Positions 6,555 to 14,633 of a stretch of 24,553 nucleotides of DNA are shown here, piece by piece. The notes beneath the pieces are model-generated. The model saw only the letters and a program-made list of their open reading frames with translations, made no database searches and was not told the DNA's origin. The number at the start of each line of letters is the position of its first letter. Position 1 is the stretch's first letter. The stretch is from an uncultured Bacteroidales bacterium (GTDB lineage: Bacteria > Bacteroidota > Bacteroidia > Bacteroidales > UBA932), in assembly GCA_934726455.1 (NCBI GenBank), contig CAKVDS010000039.1:1-24553 (forward strand), read 5' to 3'. Position numbers and translations under genes: made by a program.

Positions 6555-7745
6555 CTACAATGCCTTGACAGCGGCAGCCAGACTCTCAAGTGCGTTTTTG
6601 AGTACAGAGCGAGGACAGCCGACATTAAGTCTCATGAAACCAGTTCCTTCCTTGCCGAACATCGACCCATCATTGAGCGCGAGGTGAGCGCCATCCACAA
6701 AAAGGTGCACAAGCTTCTCCTGGCTCAAGCCAAGTTTACGGCAGTCAAGCCACACCAAGAATGAAGCCTGAGGCCGTACAGGATGCACGACAGGAAGATT
6801 CTCTTTGAGCCAACGCTCCACAAAATCGATATTGCCTTCCACATATCCGAGCATCTCACCGCGCCACTCACGTCCCTTTTCCGTGTATGCGGCACGGGTG
6901 GCTTCAGCTGAGAATATCGAAGGATAGTCAAGCTCCACCGCCTCTATATAGTCATAGAACTTCTTAGCGATTTCCGGGTTGAAGACTATTGAATACGAGC
7001 TGACGACCCCGGCGATGTTGAATGTTTTCGACGGAGCCATGAATGTGATGCTGCACTGGGCGGCATCCTCGCTTACAGAAGCGAAAGGGTGATGCTTTTT
7101 GCCGCCAAGCACCATCTCCCCGTGGATTTCATCAGAAATCACAATCACACCGTGCCTGCGGCATATTTCCGCAAGACGCTGCAATGACTCGACTGAGAAG
7201 CATACGCCGCAAGGGTTGTGCGGATTGGAGAGTATGAGCATCTTTGTCCTGTCGTCAATCAGTGACTCCAGATGATTGAGATCCATTTCATAGGTCTTGA
7301 GAAAGCCGTCCTCATCGTATATCGGCTTGAGAGGGTTGTTGACGACTTCAAATCCGCAAGCGAGGGTCACATTATGGAAAGGGTGGTAGACAGGCGGCTG
7401 GATTATCACCTTGTCTCCCGGCTGAAGAAAGCAGCGCTCGGCAAAGCCTATGCCTTTGACAATGCCGGGAATATAACGGAAATGCTCCGGGGCGACCTTC
7501 CATCCATGCAGGGACTCAACCCACGACGAGACGATCTCGAAATAGTCAGAACCAGTAGTCGGATAGCCAAGAACAGGATGGTCAAGGCGGCGCCTGAGAG
7601 CATCAATGATAAAGTCCGGTGTCCTGAAATCCATGTCTGCAATCCAGAACGCCCCGAGATCGGAACGCCCGAAGGCCTCTTGAAGGGTATCCACCTTGCA
7701 ACATCGTGTGCCGTGCCGGTCAATAATTTCGTCGAAATTATACAT
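6555..7745 (-). CDS. patB: PatB/MalY-type PLP-dependent cystathionine beta-lyase/aminotransferase
   Basis: The 396-residue cytosolic protein is a fold-type I PLP enzyme of the MalY/PatB family, which mostly cleaves the C-S bond of cystathionine or cysteine and can transaminate. The N-terminal WIADMDFRTPDF (34-45) is characteristic of this branch. The PLP site shows SNPHNPCG (Asn174, Asn177), SDEIH (Asp205) and the Schiff-base Lys240 in APSKTFNIAG; Arg372 in MRLNVG binds the substrate carboxylate. Length fits the family. The gene is divergent from the barrel-pot operon. Downstream lies tRNA-Phe on the same strand, but I see no terminator between them, so some read-through is possible. The exact substrate cannot be read from sequence. 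Confidence 0.88.
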   Translation of the reverse strand: MYNFDEIIDRHGTRCCKVDTLQEAFGRSDLGAFWIADMDFRTPDFIIDALRRRLDHPVLGYPTTGSDYFEIVSSWVESLHGWKVAPEHFRYIPGIVKGIGFAERCFLQPGDKVIIQPPVYHPFHNVTLACGFEVVNNPLKPIYDEDGFLKTYEMDLNHLESLIDDRTKMLILSNPHNPCGVCFSVESLQRLAEICRRHGVIVISDEIHGEMVLGGKKHHPFASVSEDAAQCSITFMAPSKTFNIAGVVSSYSIVFNPEIAKKFYDYIEAVELDYPSIFSAEATRAAYTEKGREWRGEMLGYVEGNIDFVERWLKENLPVVHPVRPQASFLVWLDCRKLGLSQEKLVHLFVDGAHLALNDGSMFGKEGTGFMRLNVGCPRSVLKNALESLAAAVKAL

Positions 7746-7770
7746 TTTATAAATTTTTTGTAAACTCTTA

Positions 7771-7778
7771 CAAATCTA
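7771..7778 (-). promoter_or_regulatory. -7 box TAGATTTG for patB
   Basis: The minus strand reads TAGATTTG, matching TAnnTTTG, 25 bases before the patB ATG (7745). No clear TTTG is visible at the -33 position. Confidence 0.4.
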
Positions 7779-7801
7779 CGTCAAAAATACGAGATTTTTT
7801 G

Positions 7802-7809
7802 TATCTTCG
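7802..7809 (+). promoter_or_regulatory. -7 box TATCTTCG for the barrel-pot operon
   Basis: TATCTTCG differs from TAnnTTTG at one base and lies 37 bases before the ATG at 7847. It would drive the outer-membrane barrel gene and potABCD. No clear -33 TTTG is present at the right distance. Confidence 0.4.
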
Positions 7810-7846
7810 CGGCCAAGTTTCACCAAAGCCCATTTTATGGTTGGAA

Positions 7847-8869
7847 ATGAAAAAAACACTGTTCTCTATCGCAGCTGTGCTGCTGGGCTTTCTTGCGCAC
7901 TCGCAAGAGGCTGACAGCCTCGGCAGATTCGCCGAGGTCACCGTCGTTTCACGCCTTGACGCGAACCCGGCCTACAATTCCGAAGATTCGGATTTCGGGT
8001 TTGACCTTGGCAACACTTCCATCTACACACTCTTTGAAGGTTCCCTCTCGGAACATTTTTCCTGGACCGTGGTCAACCATTGGTTTCATGCCGAAAGTGA
8101 AGGGGAATACGGATGGCCGTACAAGTATCTCGGCTATTCCGACACCACAAACTGGCTGGATTACTGCACCTTGGATTTCAGCCTGGGCAATTGGGGTCTG
8201 ACTTTGGGAAAAGACATGATCGCCACAGGTGGCTTCGAGTATGAAGACTGGGACTGGGATATCTACCCCGTGTTCTCTTCGCCTCTTGCCAACACGATGT
8301 CCTGCTACCAGTGGGGCGGCACGGTGTCTTACACGACTCCGTCGGGACTCAGCAACTTCAGTGCACAGATGACATCCTCACCTTTTGGAGAGCACCCGTT
8401 CAGCAGCGGCCTGTGGGCATATTCGGCCAAGTGGAGGGGAGAGTATGGTGTTTTCTCCAACATCTGGAGCGCAAGCGCACTTGAAACCGCAAAAGGGGAG
8501 TATATGTATATCTTCTGGCTCGGGCAGCAGCTCAACCTTGACAGCTGGTCAGCGACTCTCGACCTCAGCAACGCCTACGGTTCCGATGAAGACTTCTCGG
8601 CATCCGCACTCCATGGCGGCACGGCTGCATTTACACTCAAATATGCGCCTTCAGACAGGTTCAATGTGTCGGCGCGCGGTTCGTATATCCTTACCGGAGA
8701 TGAAGAACTCACCCCGAACCGCTGGACTGCCGGCGGCATAGCCGAGTTCTATCCGCTCAAGGACTCTGACGACCTCAGACTTCACGCATTCCTCGCATAC
8801 GACTCGCTCCTGTCACAGATCACGTTCAGCATCGGAGCCAGATATAACCTGAGCCTCAAGATTTTCTAG
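7847..8869 (+). CDS. Outer-membrane beta-barrel protein, candidate porin linked to the Pot transporter
   Basis: The protein has 340 residues from ATG 7847 (MKKTLFSIAAVLLG). An upstream in-frame start at 7799 would put 16 unrelated residues before the signal peptide and overlap the promoter, so it is rejected. Residues 1-19 form a Sec signal peptide with cleavage near AHS-Q. The rest consists of alternating hydrophobic/polar strands rich in Trp, Tyr and Gly and ends in Phe (YNLSLKIF), the usual signal for insertion by BAM. Several loops are acidic, for example GFEYEDWDWDIYP. I do not recognise a named family. potA begins 6 bp after the stop, so the gene almost certainly shares the pot mRNA; passage of polyamines through the outer membrane is an inference from this linkage and the acidic loops. 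Confidence 0.75.
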   Translation: MKKTLFSIAAVLLGFLAHSQEADSLGRFAEVTVVSRLDANPAYNSEDSDFGFDLGNTSIYTLFEGSLSEHFSWTVVNHWFHAESEGEYGWPYKYLGYSDTTNWLDYCTLDFSLGNWGLTLGKDMIATGGFEYEDWDWDIYPVFSSPLANTMSCYQWGGTVSYTTPSGLSNFSAQMTSSPFGEHPFSSGLWAYSAKWRGEYGVFSNIWSASALETAKGEYMYIFWLGQQLNLDSWSATLDLSNAYGSDEDFSASALHGGTAAFTLKYAPSDRFNVSARGSYILTGDEELTPNRWTAGGIAEFYPLKDSDDLRLHAFLAYDSLLSQITFSIGARYNLSLKIF

Positions 8870-8875
8870 GGAAAG

Positions 8876-10264
8876 ATGGTAAAATCAGAAATCATTGTCT
8901 CTCTCCGGAACGTCAGCAAGGAATTCTCCGGAAAGAAAGTACTGGACGACATCAGTCTCAACATACGCAAAGGTGAATTCGTTACCCTGCTCGGCCCGTC
9001 CGGCTGCGGCAAGACGACGACACTGCGTCTCATCGCGGGCTTCCTCGCCCCGGACGAGGGAGAAATCCTGCTCGACGGCAAGGACATCTCCTCGATTCCT
9101 CCATACAAAAGGCCGTTCAACACTGTATTCCAGCGTTACGCGCTTTTCCCTCATCTGGATGTCTACGACAACATCGCTTTCGGTCTCAAGCTCCAGAAAG
9201 TACCTTCGGACGAAATCGACCGCAAGGTACGCAAAGTATTGAAACTCGTGAGCATGACAGACTACGAGGACCGGGACGTGTCCACACTCTCCGGCGGCCA
9301 GCAACAGAGGGTCGCCATCGCGAGGGCCATCGTCAACCAGCCGAAGATCCTGCTTCTTGACGAACCTCTTGCCGCCCTCGACCTCAAGATGCGCAAGGAC
9401 ATGCAGATCGAGCTCAAGGAGATGCACAGCAAGCTCGGCATCACTTTCATATATGTCACTCACGATCAAGAAGAAGCACTGACGTTGTCCGATACCATTG
9501 TCGTCATGAACGAGGGCAGGATCCAGCAGATAGGAAGCCCGGTGGACATATACAACGAGCCGCAGAATTCCTTTGTGGCGGACTTCATAGGGGAGTCCAA
9601 CATCCTTAACGGCACGATGCTCCATGACCGCAAGGTGGAGTTCATCGGACACTCTTTCGACTGCGTGGACGAGGGTTTCGGAGAGAACGTGCCGGTTGAC
9701 GTGGTGATACGCCCGGAAGACATCTATATAATGAACCAGCTTGAAGGCGCCCAGTTCAGCGGAGTGGTCAAGTCATGTACCTTCAAGGGCGTGCACTACG
9801 AGATGTTCGTAGACTCCGACAAGGGATACGAACTGATGATACAGGACTACAACGCGTTCGAAGTCGGTTCGACTGTCGGGCTCCTCATACGGCCGAATGA
9901 CATTCAGGTCATGCACAAAGAGAGACTCACAAACAGTTTTGACGGGGAAATGGCTGATGAGAACCATGTCTCTTTCCTGGGTGAGAAGTTCGAGTGCCTC
10001 CCGCAGTCAGGACTTGCCGCCGGAGACAAAGTGCGCGTCAGCATAGACTTCAACAAGGTAGACCTGCTCGACCATCAGGAAGACGGCATGCTGGAAGGCG
10101 AGGTCCACTTCCTTCTGTACAAGGGTGATCACTACCACCTTACTATCCTCACCGACAGCGGAGACCATATCTGGGTGGACACCGATGACATTTGGGACAA
10201 GGGCGACCTTGTCGGAATAAACTTCGCCCCTGCGGACATAAAGATCGAGAAGAGAAATGACTAA
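8876..10264 (+). CDS. potA: Spermidine/putrescine ABC transporter ATP-binding protein PotA, with duplicated C-terminal domain
   Basis: The protein has 462 residues; E. coli PotA has 378. The ATPase domain (1-235) is complete: Walker A GPSGCGKT (40-47), Q-loop Gln86, signature LSGGQ (138-142), Walker B ILLLDE (158-163) and H-loop His196. It hydrolyses ATP to drive import through PotB/PotC. The extra length comes from a tandem repeat of the regulatory TOBE-like unit, about 242-346 and 351-458: FIGHSFDCV aligns with FLGEKFECL, VKSCTFKGVHYEM with VHFLLYKGDHYHL, and VGLLIRPNDIQVM with VGINFAPADIKIE. The RBS-like AGGGAAAG precedes the ATG. The gene is the second of the barrel-potABCD operon and overlaps potB by 8 bp. 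Confidence 0.92.
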   Translation: MVKSEIIVSLRNVSKEFSGKKVLDDISLNIRKGEFVTLLGPSGCGKTTTLRLIAGFLAPDEGEILLDGKDISSIPPYKRPFNTVFQRYALFPHLDVYDNIAFGLKLQKVPSDEIDRKVRKVLKLVSMTDYEDRDVSTLSGGQQQRVAIARAIVNQPKILLLDEPLAALDLKMRKDMQIELKEMHSKLGITFIYVTHDQEEALTLSDTIVVMNEGRIQQIGSPVDIYNEPQNSFVADFIGESNILNGTMLHDRKVEFIGHSFDCVDEGFGENVPVDVVIRPEDIYIMNQLEGAQFSGVVKSCTFKGVHYEMFVDSDKGYELMIQDYNAFEVGSTVGLLIRPNDIQVMHKERLTNSFDGEMADENHVSFLGEKFECLPQSGLAAGDKVRVSIDFNKVDLLDHQEDGMLEGEVHFLLYKGDHYHLTILTDSGDHIWVDTDDIWDKGDLVGINFAPADIKIEKRND

Positions 10265-11030
10265 AAGAAGCAGCTGGAGCATTCCGTATCTGGTATTTCT
10301 TACGGTCTTCGTCGTCCTGCCGCTGCTCCTGGTCGTAATATACGCATTCCAGGACAGCTACGGACATTTCACGCTTGCCAACATCACCAAGTTCTTCTCC
10401 GACTCCGATGCGATGGGGACTTTCGCCCTGTCTATGGAGGTGGCGATAGAAAACACGCTCATCTGCATACTGCTCGGCTACCCTGCGGCCTGGATTCTGG
10501 CCAACAAGAATCTCAACCGCAGCGCGGTCACCGTGGTGCTGTTCATACTGCCGATGTGGATCAACGCCCTGATGCGCACACTCGCCACAGCGGAACTCTT
10601 CAACATGCTCGGCATCAGCCTCGGCAAGGGGACTCTGCTTTTCGGTATGGCATACGACTATCTCCCGTTCATGATTTACCCTATCTACAACGTGCTCAAC
10701 AAGATGGACAAGTCATACGCGGAAGCGGCCCAGGATCTGGGGGCTACGCCATGGCAAGTATTCTGGAAAGTGACTGTGCCGCTTTCAATGCCAGGAGTAG
10801 CCAGCGGGGTAATGATGGTGTTCATGCCGACAGTCAGCACGTTCGCCATCTCGGAGTTCCTCACCAACAACAAGATAAAGCTCTTCGGAACCATTATCCA
10901 GGAGAACATAAACTCATCGATGTGGAACTACGGTGCCGCGCTCGCCCTGATAATGCTCATAATAATAGGTATCACATCCCTCTTCACTGACAGGGACAAA
11001 GACGCCGGGGAGGACGTATCAAGGATATGA
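10257..11030 (+). CDS. potB: Spermidine/putrescine ABC transporter permease PotB
   Basis: The 257-residue inner-membrane permease is of the binding-protein-dependent transport family, with about six transmembrane helices. The cytoplasmic coupling loop (EAA motif) is visible at about 154-179: YAEAAQDLGATPWQVFWK followed by VTVPLSMPG; it docks on the PotA dimer. PotB-type features include GYPAAWILA and LPMWINALMRT. The gene starts inside potA (8-bp overlap) and ends with an ATGA overlap with potC, a pattern of translational coupling that suits a stoichiometric complex. Nothing is unusual compared with the family. Confidence 0.92.
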   Translation: MTKRSSWSIPYLVFLTVFVVLPLLLVVIYAFQDSYGHFTLANITKFFSDSDAMGTFALSMEVAIENTLICILLGYPAAWILANKNLNRSAVTVVLFILPMWINALMRTLATAELFNMLGISLGKGTLLFGMAYDYLPFMIYPIYNVLNKMDKSYAEAAQDLGATPWQVFWKVTVPLSMPGVASGVMMVFMPTVSTFAISEFLTNNKIKLFGTIIQENINSSMWNYGAALALIMLIIIGITSLFTDRDKDAGEDVSRI

Positions 11031-11827
11031 AAAAGATTCTGGCAAAAATCTACATCTGGATCCTGCTTGCACTGCTGTATGCGCCGCTGGTGTTCATTGC
11101 CGTGTTCTCGTTTACAGAAAGCAAGGTGCTGGGGAGCTGGACAGGTTTCTCCACCAAGCTCTACAGGAACCTCTTCACCGGCGGCATGCAGGGTACAGGT
11201 TCGCTGATGGCGGCAGTGGAGAACACTTTGATCATAGCGCTCGTGGCGGCATTCATTTCAACCATGCTCGGCACCACGGCGGCAATCGGAATACACAACC
11301 TCAAAGGACGGAAACGTCAGGCCATGAGTTTCCTGAACAATGTCCCGATGATCAATCCGGACATCATCACGGGCGTGTCACTGTTCCTGCTCTTCGTGTT
11401 CCTGCACATAAGCCAGGGATACGCCACGGTAGTGCTGGCACATGTCAGTTTCTGTACGCCCTATGTGGTGCTCAGCGTGCTCCCGAAACTAAGGCAGATG
11501 AACCCGAACATCTATGAAGCCGCCCTTGACCTTGGTGCAACTCCGTCCCAGGCCCTCTGGAAAGTGCTTATCCCGGAACTCAGGCCCGGAATGGTGTCGG
11601 GGTTCATCCTGGCATTCACGATGTCGCTTGACGATTTCGCTGTGACATTCTTCACGAGAGGCACGATCGGACTGGAGACACTCTCCACCTATATCTATGC
11701 CGATGCGCGCAAGGGCGGACTGACTCCGGAGCTGCGTCCTCTTATGACATTGATCTTCTTGATTATACTCATCCTGCTGCTTTTCATCAACCTCAGGCAG
11801 GCAAGACAACTCAAGAAAAACGAATAA
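11027..11827 (+). CDS. potC: Spermidine/putrescine ABC transporter permease PotC
   Basis: This is the second permease subunit, 266 residues, about six membrane helices. The EAA coupling loop is at about 163-188 (YEAALDLGATPSQALWK, then VLIPELRPG). The conserved MSLDDFAVTFF (199-209) and the N-terminal LALLYAPLVFIAVFSF are characteristic of PotC/PotI-type proteins. It forms the transmembrane channel with PotB. Its ATG overlaps the potB TGA by 4 bp, and potD follows 12 bp after its stop. Confidence 0.92.
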   Translation: MKKILAKIYIWILLALLYAPLVFIAVFSFTESKVLGSWTGFSTKLYRNLFTGGMQGTGSLMAAVENTLIIALVAAFISTMLGTTAAIGIHNLKGRKRQAMSFLNNVPMINPDIITGVSLFLLFVFLHISQGYATVVLAHVSFCTPYVVLSVLPKLRQMNPNIYEAALDLGATPSQALWKVLIPELRPGMVSGFILAFTMSLDDFAVTFFTRGTIGLETLSTYIYADARKGGLTPELRPLMTLIFLIILILLLFINLRQARQLKKNE

Positions 11828-11839
11828 TCATCCATATAA

Positions 11840-13132
11840 ATGAAAAAAATTCTGACTTTCATCGCAGCGGCAGCTATGTTCTGCGGCTGCGCCGAGGACC
11901 GCAATGCGATCCTGAAGGTTTACAACTGGTCCGACTACATCGATGAGAGCGTCATCGGTGATTTCGAGAACTGGTACAAGGAACAGACTGGAGAAGATGT
12001 CAAGGTCATCTACCAGACATTCGACATCAACGAGACCATGCTCTCCAAAATCGAAAAAGGTCATGAGGACTACGATGTCGTCTGCCCGTCTGACTACATC
12101 ATAGAGAGGATGCTGAAAGACGATCTCCTCCTGCCGATCGACAGGGACTTCGGCCAGACTCCGGACTACATAGACGGAAACATAGCTCCTTACATCCGGA
12201 GCTGCTTCGACAAGATAGTCGGAAACGGGAAGAACGCCAACGAATACTCCGTAGGCTACATGTGGGGCACTACAGGCATCCTGTACAACGCCAAGTATGT
12301 CACGGACGAAGAGGCTTCTACATGGGATGTCATCCGCAACCCGAAATTCGCCGGGAAGATATTCATCAAGGACTCCCCACGTGACGTCTACTCGCAGATC
12401 ATCATATACCTCAAGCAGAAAGAACTGCAGGAGGGCAAAGTGACGCTCGACGAGCTCATGTTCGACTCGACCGACGAATCTCTCGCAGCAGTAGAGAACT
12501 ATATGAAACAGGTCAAGGACCTGGTGGCAGGCTGGGAAGCGGACTTCGGCAAGGAGCAGATGATCCAGGAGAGGGGATGGGTCAACCTCACATGGAGCGG
12601 AGACGCCGTATGGGCCATCGAGGAAGCCAAAGAGGTCGGGGTAGACCTGAGATACGTCTGCCCGAAAGAGGGATATACCGTGTGGTTCGATGGCTGGGTA
12701 ATACCTAAATATGCACGCAACACCAAGGCGGCAAAATATTGGATCAACTTCATGTGCCGCCCTGACATCGCCATCCGCAATGTGGATGTGACCGGCTACG
12801 TGTCCGTGCTCGGCGCTCCAGAAGTGATGGAGGCGTTCACCGACAGCACCTATGCTCCGGCGGATTTGAGCTATTTCTTCGGCCCGGAGGCTACCGCCGT
12901 CTGCGCCGACCCTGTACTTTATCCGGACACCCGGACCATCGCCCGCAGCACCATGGAACACGATTGGGGAGAGCGCACCGCACCGCTCATTGCAATGTGG
13001 TCAAGAGTCAAGGGAGACAATGCCAACAGCATGACAGTCATCGTCATAGCCGCTTTCATCGTGGTCGCCGCAGCAGCAGGAATCATCACCAAAACCCGTA
13101 AATCAAGCCGCAGGAAGTCAAGAAGACGCTAA
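11840..13132 (+). CDS. potD: Polyamine-binding protein PotD, lipoprotein with additional C-terminal membrane segment
   Basis: The protein has 430 residues. Residues 1-17 are a lipoprotein signal with Cys17 in FCGC as probable lipidation site. Residues about 24-390 are the type 2 periplasmic binding fold of PotD/PotF: VYNWSDYID (Trp30, Tyr33), CPSDYIIERM (82-91), LTWSGDAVWAI (Trp252, Asp255) and FDGWVIPK carry the expected polyamine-cage positions. Unlike E. coli PotD (348 residues), the chain continues into a hydrophobic segment at about 398-416 and ends in a strongly basic tail, TKTRKSSRRKSRRR. This predicts a second anchor, with the tail in the cytoplasm. The gene is last in the operon; a 21-bp inverted repeat follows. 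Spermidine or putrescine specificity cannot be told apart by eye. Confidence 0.88.
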   Translation: MKKILTFIAAAAMFCGCAEDRNAILKVYNWSDYIDESVIGDFENWYKEQTGEDVKVIYQTFDINETMLSKIEKGHEDYDVVCPSDYIIERMLKDDLLLPIDRDFGQTPDYIDGNIAPYIRSCFDKIVGNGKNANEYSVGYMWGTTGILYNAKYVTDEEASTWDVIRNPKFAGKIFIKDSPRDVYSQIIIYLKQKELQEGKVTLDELMFDSTDESLAAVENYMKQVKDLVAGWEADFGKEQMIQERGWVNLTWSGDAVWAIEEAKEVGVDLRYVCPKEGYTVWFDGWVIPKYARNTKAAKYWINFMCRPDIAIRNVDVTGYVSVLGAPEVMEAFTDSTYAPADLSYFFGPEATAVCADPVLYPDTRTIARSTMEHDWGERTAPLIAMWSRVKGDNANSMTVIVIAAFIVVAAAAGIITKTRKSSRRKSRRR

Positions 13133-13168
13133 GCAGCTGATTGGCCTGAAGCCATCTACTTAAATCCT

Positions 13169-13225
13169 GTATACAATATAGGCCGGGGCGATATTTTGTT
13201 TTGAGCCCCGGCCTATATTGTATAC
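13169..13225. repeat. Perfect 21-bp inverted repeat between convergent potD and nupG
   Basis: Arms 13169-13189 and 13205-13225 are exact reverse complements (21 of 21) around the 15-base loop 13190-13204. The arm is AT-rich at the outer end (GTATACAATATA) and GC-rich at the inner end (GGCCGGGGC). It sits midway between two convergent stop codons, so a bidirectional terminator is the simplest reading. However, no T run follows either arm; the T-rich bases are in the loop. Confidence 0.8.
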
Positions 13226-13263
13226 TGGAATATCCCGATTATGGGACTGTCTTTTTGCTGTGG

Positions 13264-14547
13264 CTAAGTTGTCTTAAGCTGTTTGCCCGGCTCCTTGAAG
13301 AAGATCATGAAGAGCACGCCGACCACAAACGAGTAGGCCGCAAATATGTACCAGGCCGTGCTCCAGTCCGGAGTGGCGGCATCATATACGAAGTGGTTGA
13401 CGACCAAACCGGCCACCCAAGTACCTATGGAAGCCCCGAGCCCATTGGTCATGAGCATGAAAAGACCCTGGGCGGAAGAGCGCATGCTCTTGTCCACGTT
13501 CTCGTTGACAAAGAGCGAACCGGAGATATTGAAGAAGTCAAACGCCACACCGTACACTATGCAGCTCAGCACGAACATCCACACCCCCGGGCCGGGATTG
13601 CCCAGTCCGAAGAAGCCGAAACGGAAAACCCATGCGAACATCGCGATGAGCATCACCTTCTTGATGCCGAACTTTTTCATGAACACCGGAATGAGCAGGA
13701 TACAGAGAGTCTCGGAAACCTGGCTCAGAGAAATCAGGGCATTGGCGTTGTTGGCGCCCCATGTGTCGGCGAAAGCCGGATTGTCCTTGAAAGAAGTGAT
13801 GAATGTGTTGGCGTAGCCGTTGGTGATCTGAAGGGCAGCCCCGAGAAGCATCGAGAAGATGAAGAAAACGGCGAACTGCCTGTTTTCGAACAGTTTGAAT
13901 GCATTGAGTCCGGTCGCCTCCGCAAAACTCTGAACTTCGGCGCTCTTCGGCTTGCACGGACAGTCAGGAAGGGTAAGGGCATAGACGGCGAGGACTATGC
14001 TGAGCGCCCCGGAAACAAAGAACTGGTTGTAAGTATGCTGGAACTGCACTCCGTCCGCCCCTTTGACGAAATTGACGAAAAGCATGGTGCAGATAAAGCC
14101 CACAGTACCGAAAACACGGATTGGAGGGAAGGCCTTGACGGGATCCTTGCCGGCTTTTTCCAATGCGTTGTAAGCCACGGAATTGGATATCGCGATGGTC
14201 GGCATGAAGAAAGCCACGCTCAAGGCATAGAGGGCATAGAAAGAGCCGAATTCAATACCTGCGCCGGCTGATTTGGCATAAAAGCCCGCACCGAGCATAA
14301 ACAGACCGGCAAGAGCCTGACAGAGCGAAAGCACTTTCTGGGCAGGTACCCACTTGTCCGCCACGATGCCCATGAGCGCCGGCATGAAGATGGAGACAAA
14401 TCCCTGAGTGGCGAAGAAGAGCCATATCTGTGGCCCGAACCCTGACTTGGCGAGGAAACTCCCCATCGAGGTGAGGTAAGCACCCCACACTGCGAACTCC
14501 AGGAAGTTCATAATAATCAGCTTGAGGCTGACATTCGAATTGTTCAT
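13264..14547 (-). CDS. nupG: NupG-family nucleoside:H+ symporter (MFS)
   Basis: The protein has 427 residues from ATG 14547 (MNNSNVSLKLIIMNFLEF). The frame can be extended 16 residues upstream to 14595, but those residues look like leader, not like the family's N-terminus. It is a 12-helix inner-membrane transporter of the nucleoside symporter branch (NupG/XapB). Matching stretches are FLEFAVWGAYLTSMG, MPALMGIVADKWVPAQK, RVFGTVGFI and AFDFFNISGSLFV. Length fits E. coli NupG (418). It imports nucleosides with protons. It is a single-gene unit, convergent with potD and divergent from tgt. Specificity among purine and pyrimidine nucleosides is not visible. Confidence 0.88.
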   Translation of the reverse strand: MNNSNVSLKLIIMNFLEFAVWGAYLTSMGSFLAKSGFGPQIWLFFATQGFVSIFMPALMGIVADKWVPAQKVLSLCQALAGLFMLGAGFYAKSAGAGIEFGSFYALYALSVAFFMPTIAISNSVAYNALEKAGKDPVKAFPPIRVFGTVGFICTMLFVNFVKGADGVQFQHTYNQFFVSGALSIVLAVYALTLPDCPCKPKSAEVQSFAEATGLNAFKLFENRQFAVFFIFSMLLGAALQITNGYANTFITSFKDNPAFADTWGANNANALISLSQVSETLCILLIPVFMKKFGIKKVMLIAMFAWVFRFGFFGLGNPGPGVWMFVLSCIVYGVAFDFFNISGSLFVNENVDKSMRSSAQGLFMLMTNGLGASIGTWVAGLVVNHFVYDAATPDWSTAWYIFAAYSFVVGVLFMIFFKEPGKQLKTT

Positions 14548-14606
14548 ACGAGTAAATATTAATTTCAGACCATAAAAGTAGGGAAAATGTTTCATATATT
14601 TTTGAC

Positions 14607-14614
14607 TATCTTTG
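14607..14614 (+). promoter_or_regulatory. -7 box TATCTTTG for the tgt-lptG-dut-murF operon
   Basis: TATCTTTG is the most common form of the Bacteroidota -7 consensus. It lies 19 bases before the tgt ATG, giving a leader of roughly a dozen bases. A TTTC at 14590-14593 is the only -33-like element near the right place, and it is weak. Confidence 0.55.
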
Positions 14615-14633
14615 CAAGATAAACGGATTTGAG

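Noticed and set aside
8885..9652. A 255-codon minus-strand open frame opposite potA
   Set aside because: It covers the Walker and signature motifs of potA in reverse and has no own features.
11828..12961. A 377-codon open frame on the minus strand opposite potD
   Set aside because: It is a shadow of the potD reading frame in GC-rich codons; its translation shows no domain, signal or membrane pattern, and potD has clear family motifs.
13169..13225. An invertible promoter flanked by the 21-bp repeats
   Set aside because: The 15-base interval is too short to hold a promoter, and both flanking genes end here instead of starting.
13201..14271. A 356-codon plus-strand open frame opposite nupG
   Set aside because: The translation is rich in His, Glu and Arg with no recognisable family, while the minus strand encodes a clear 12-helix transporter.
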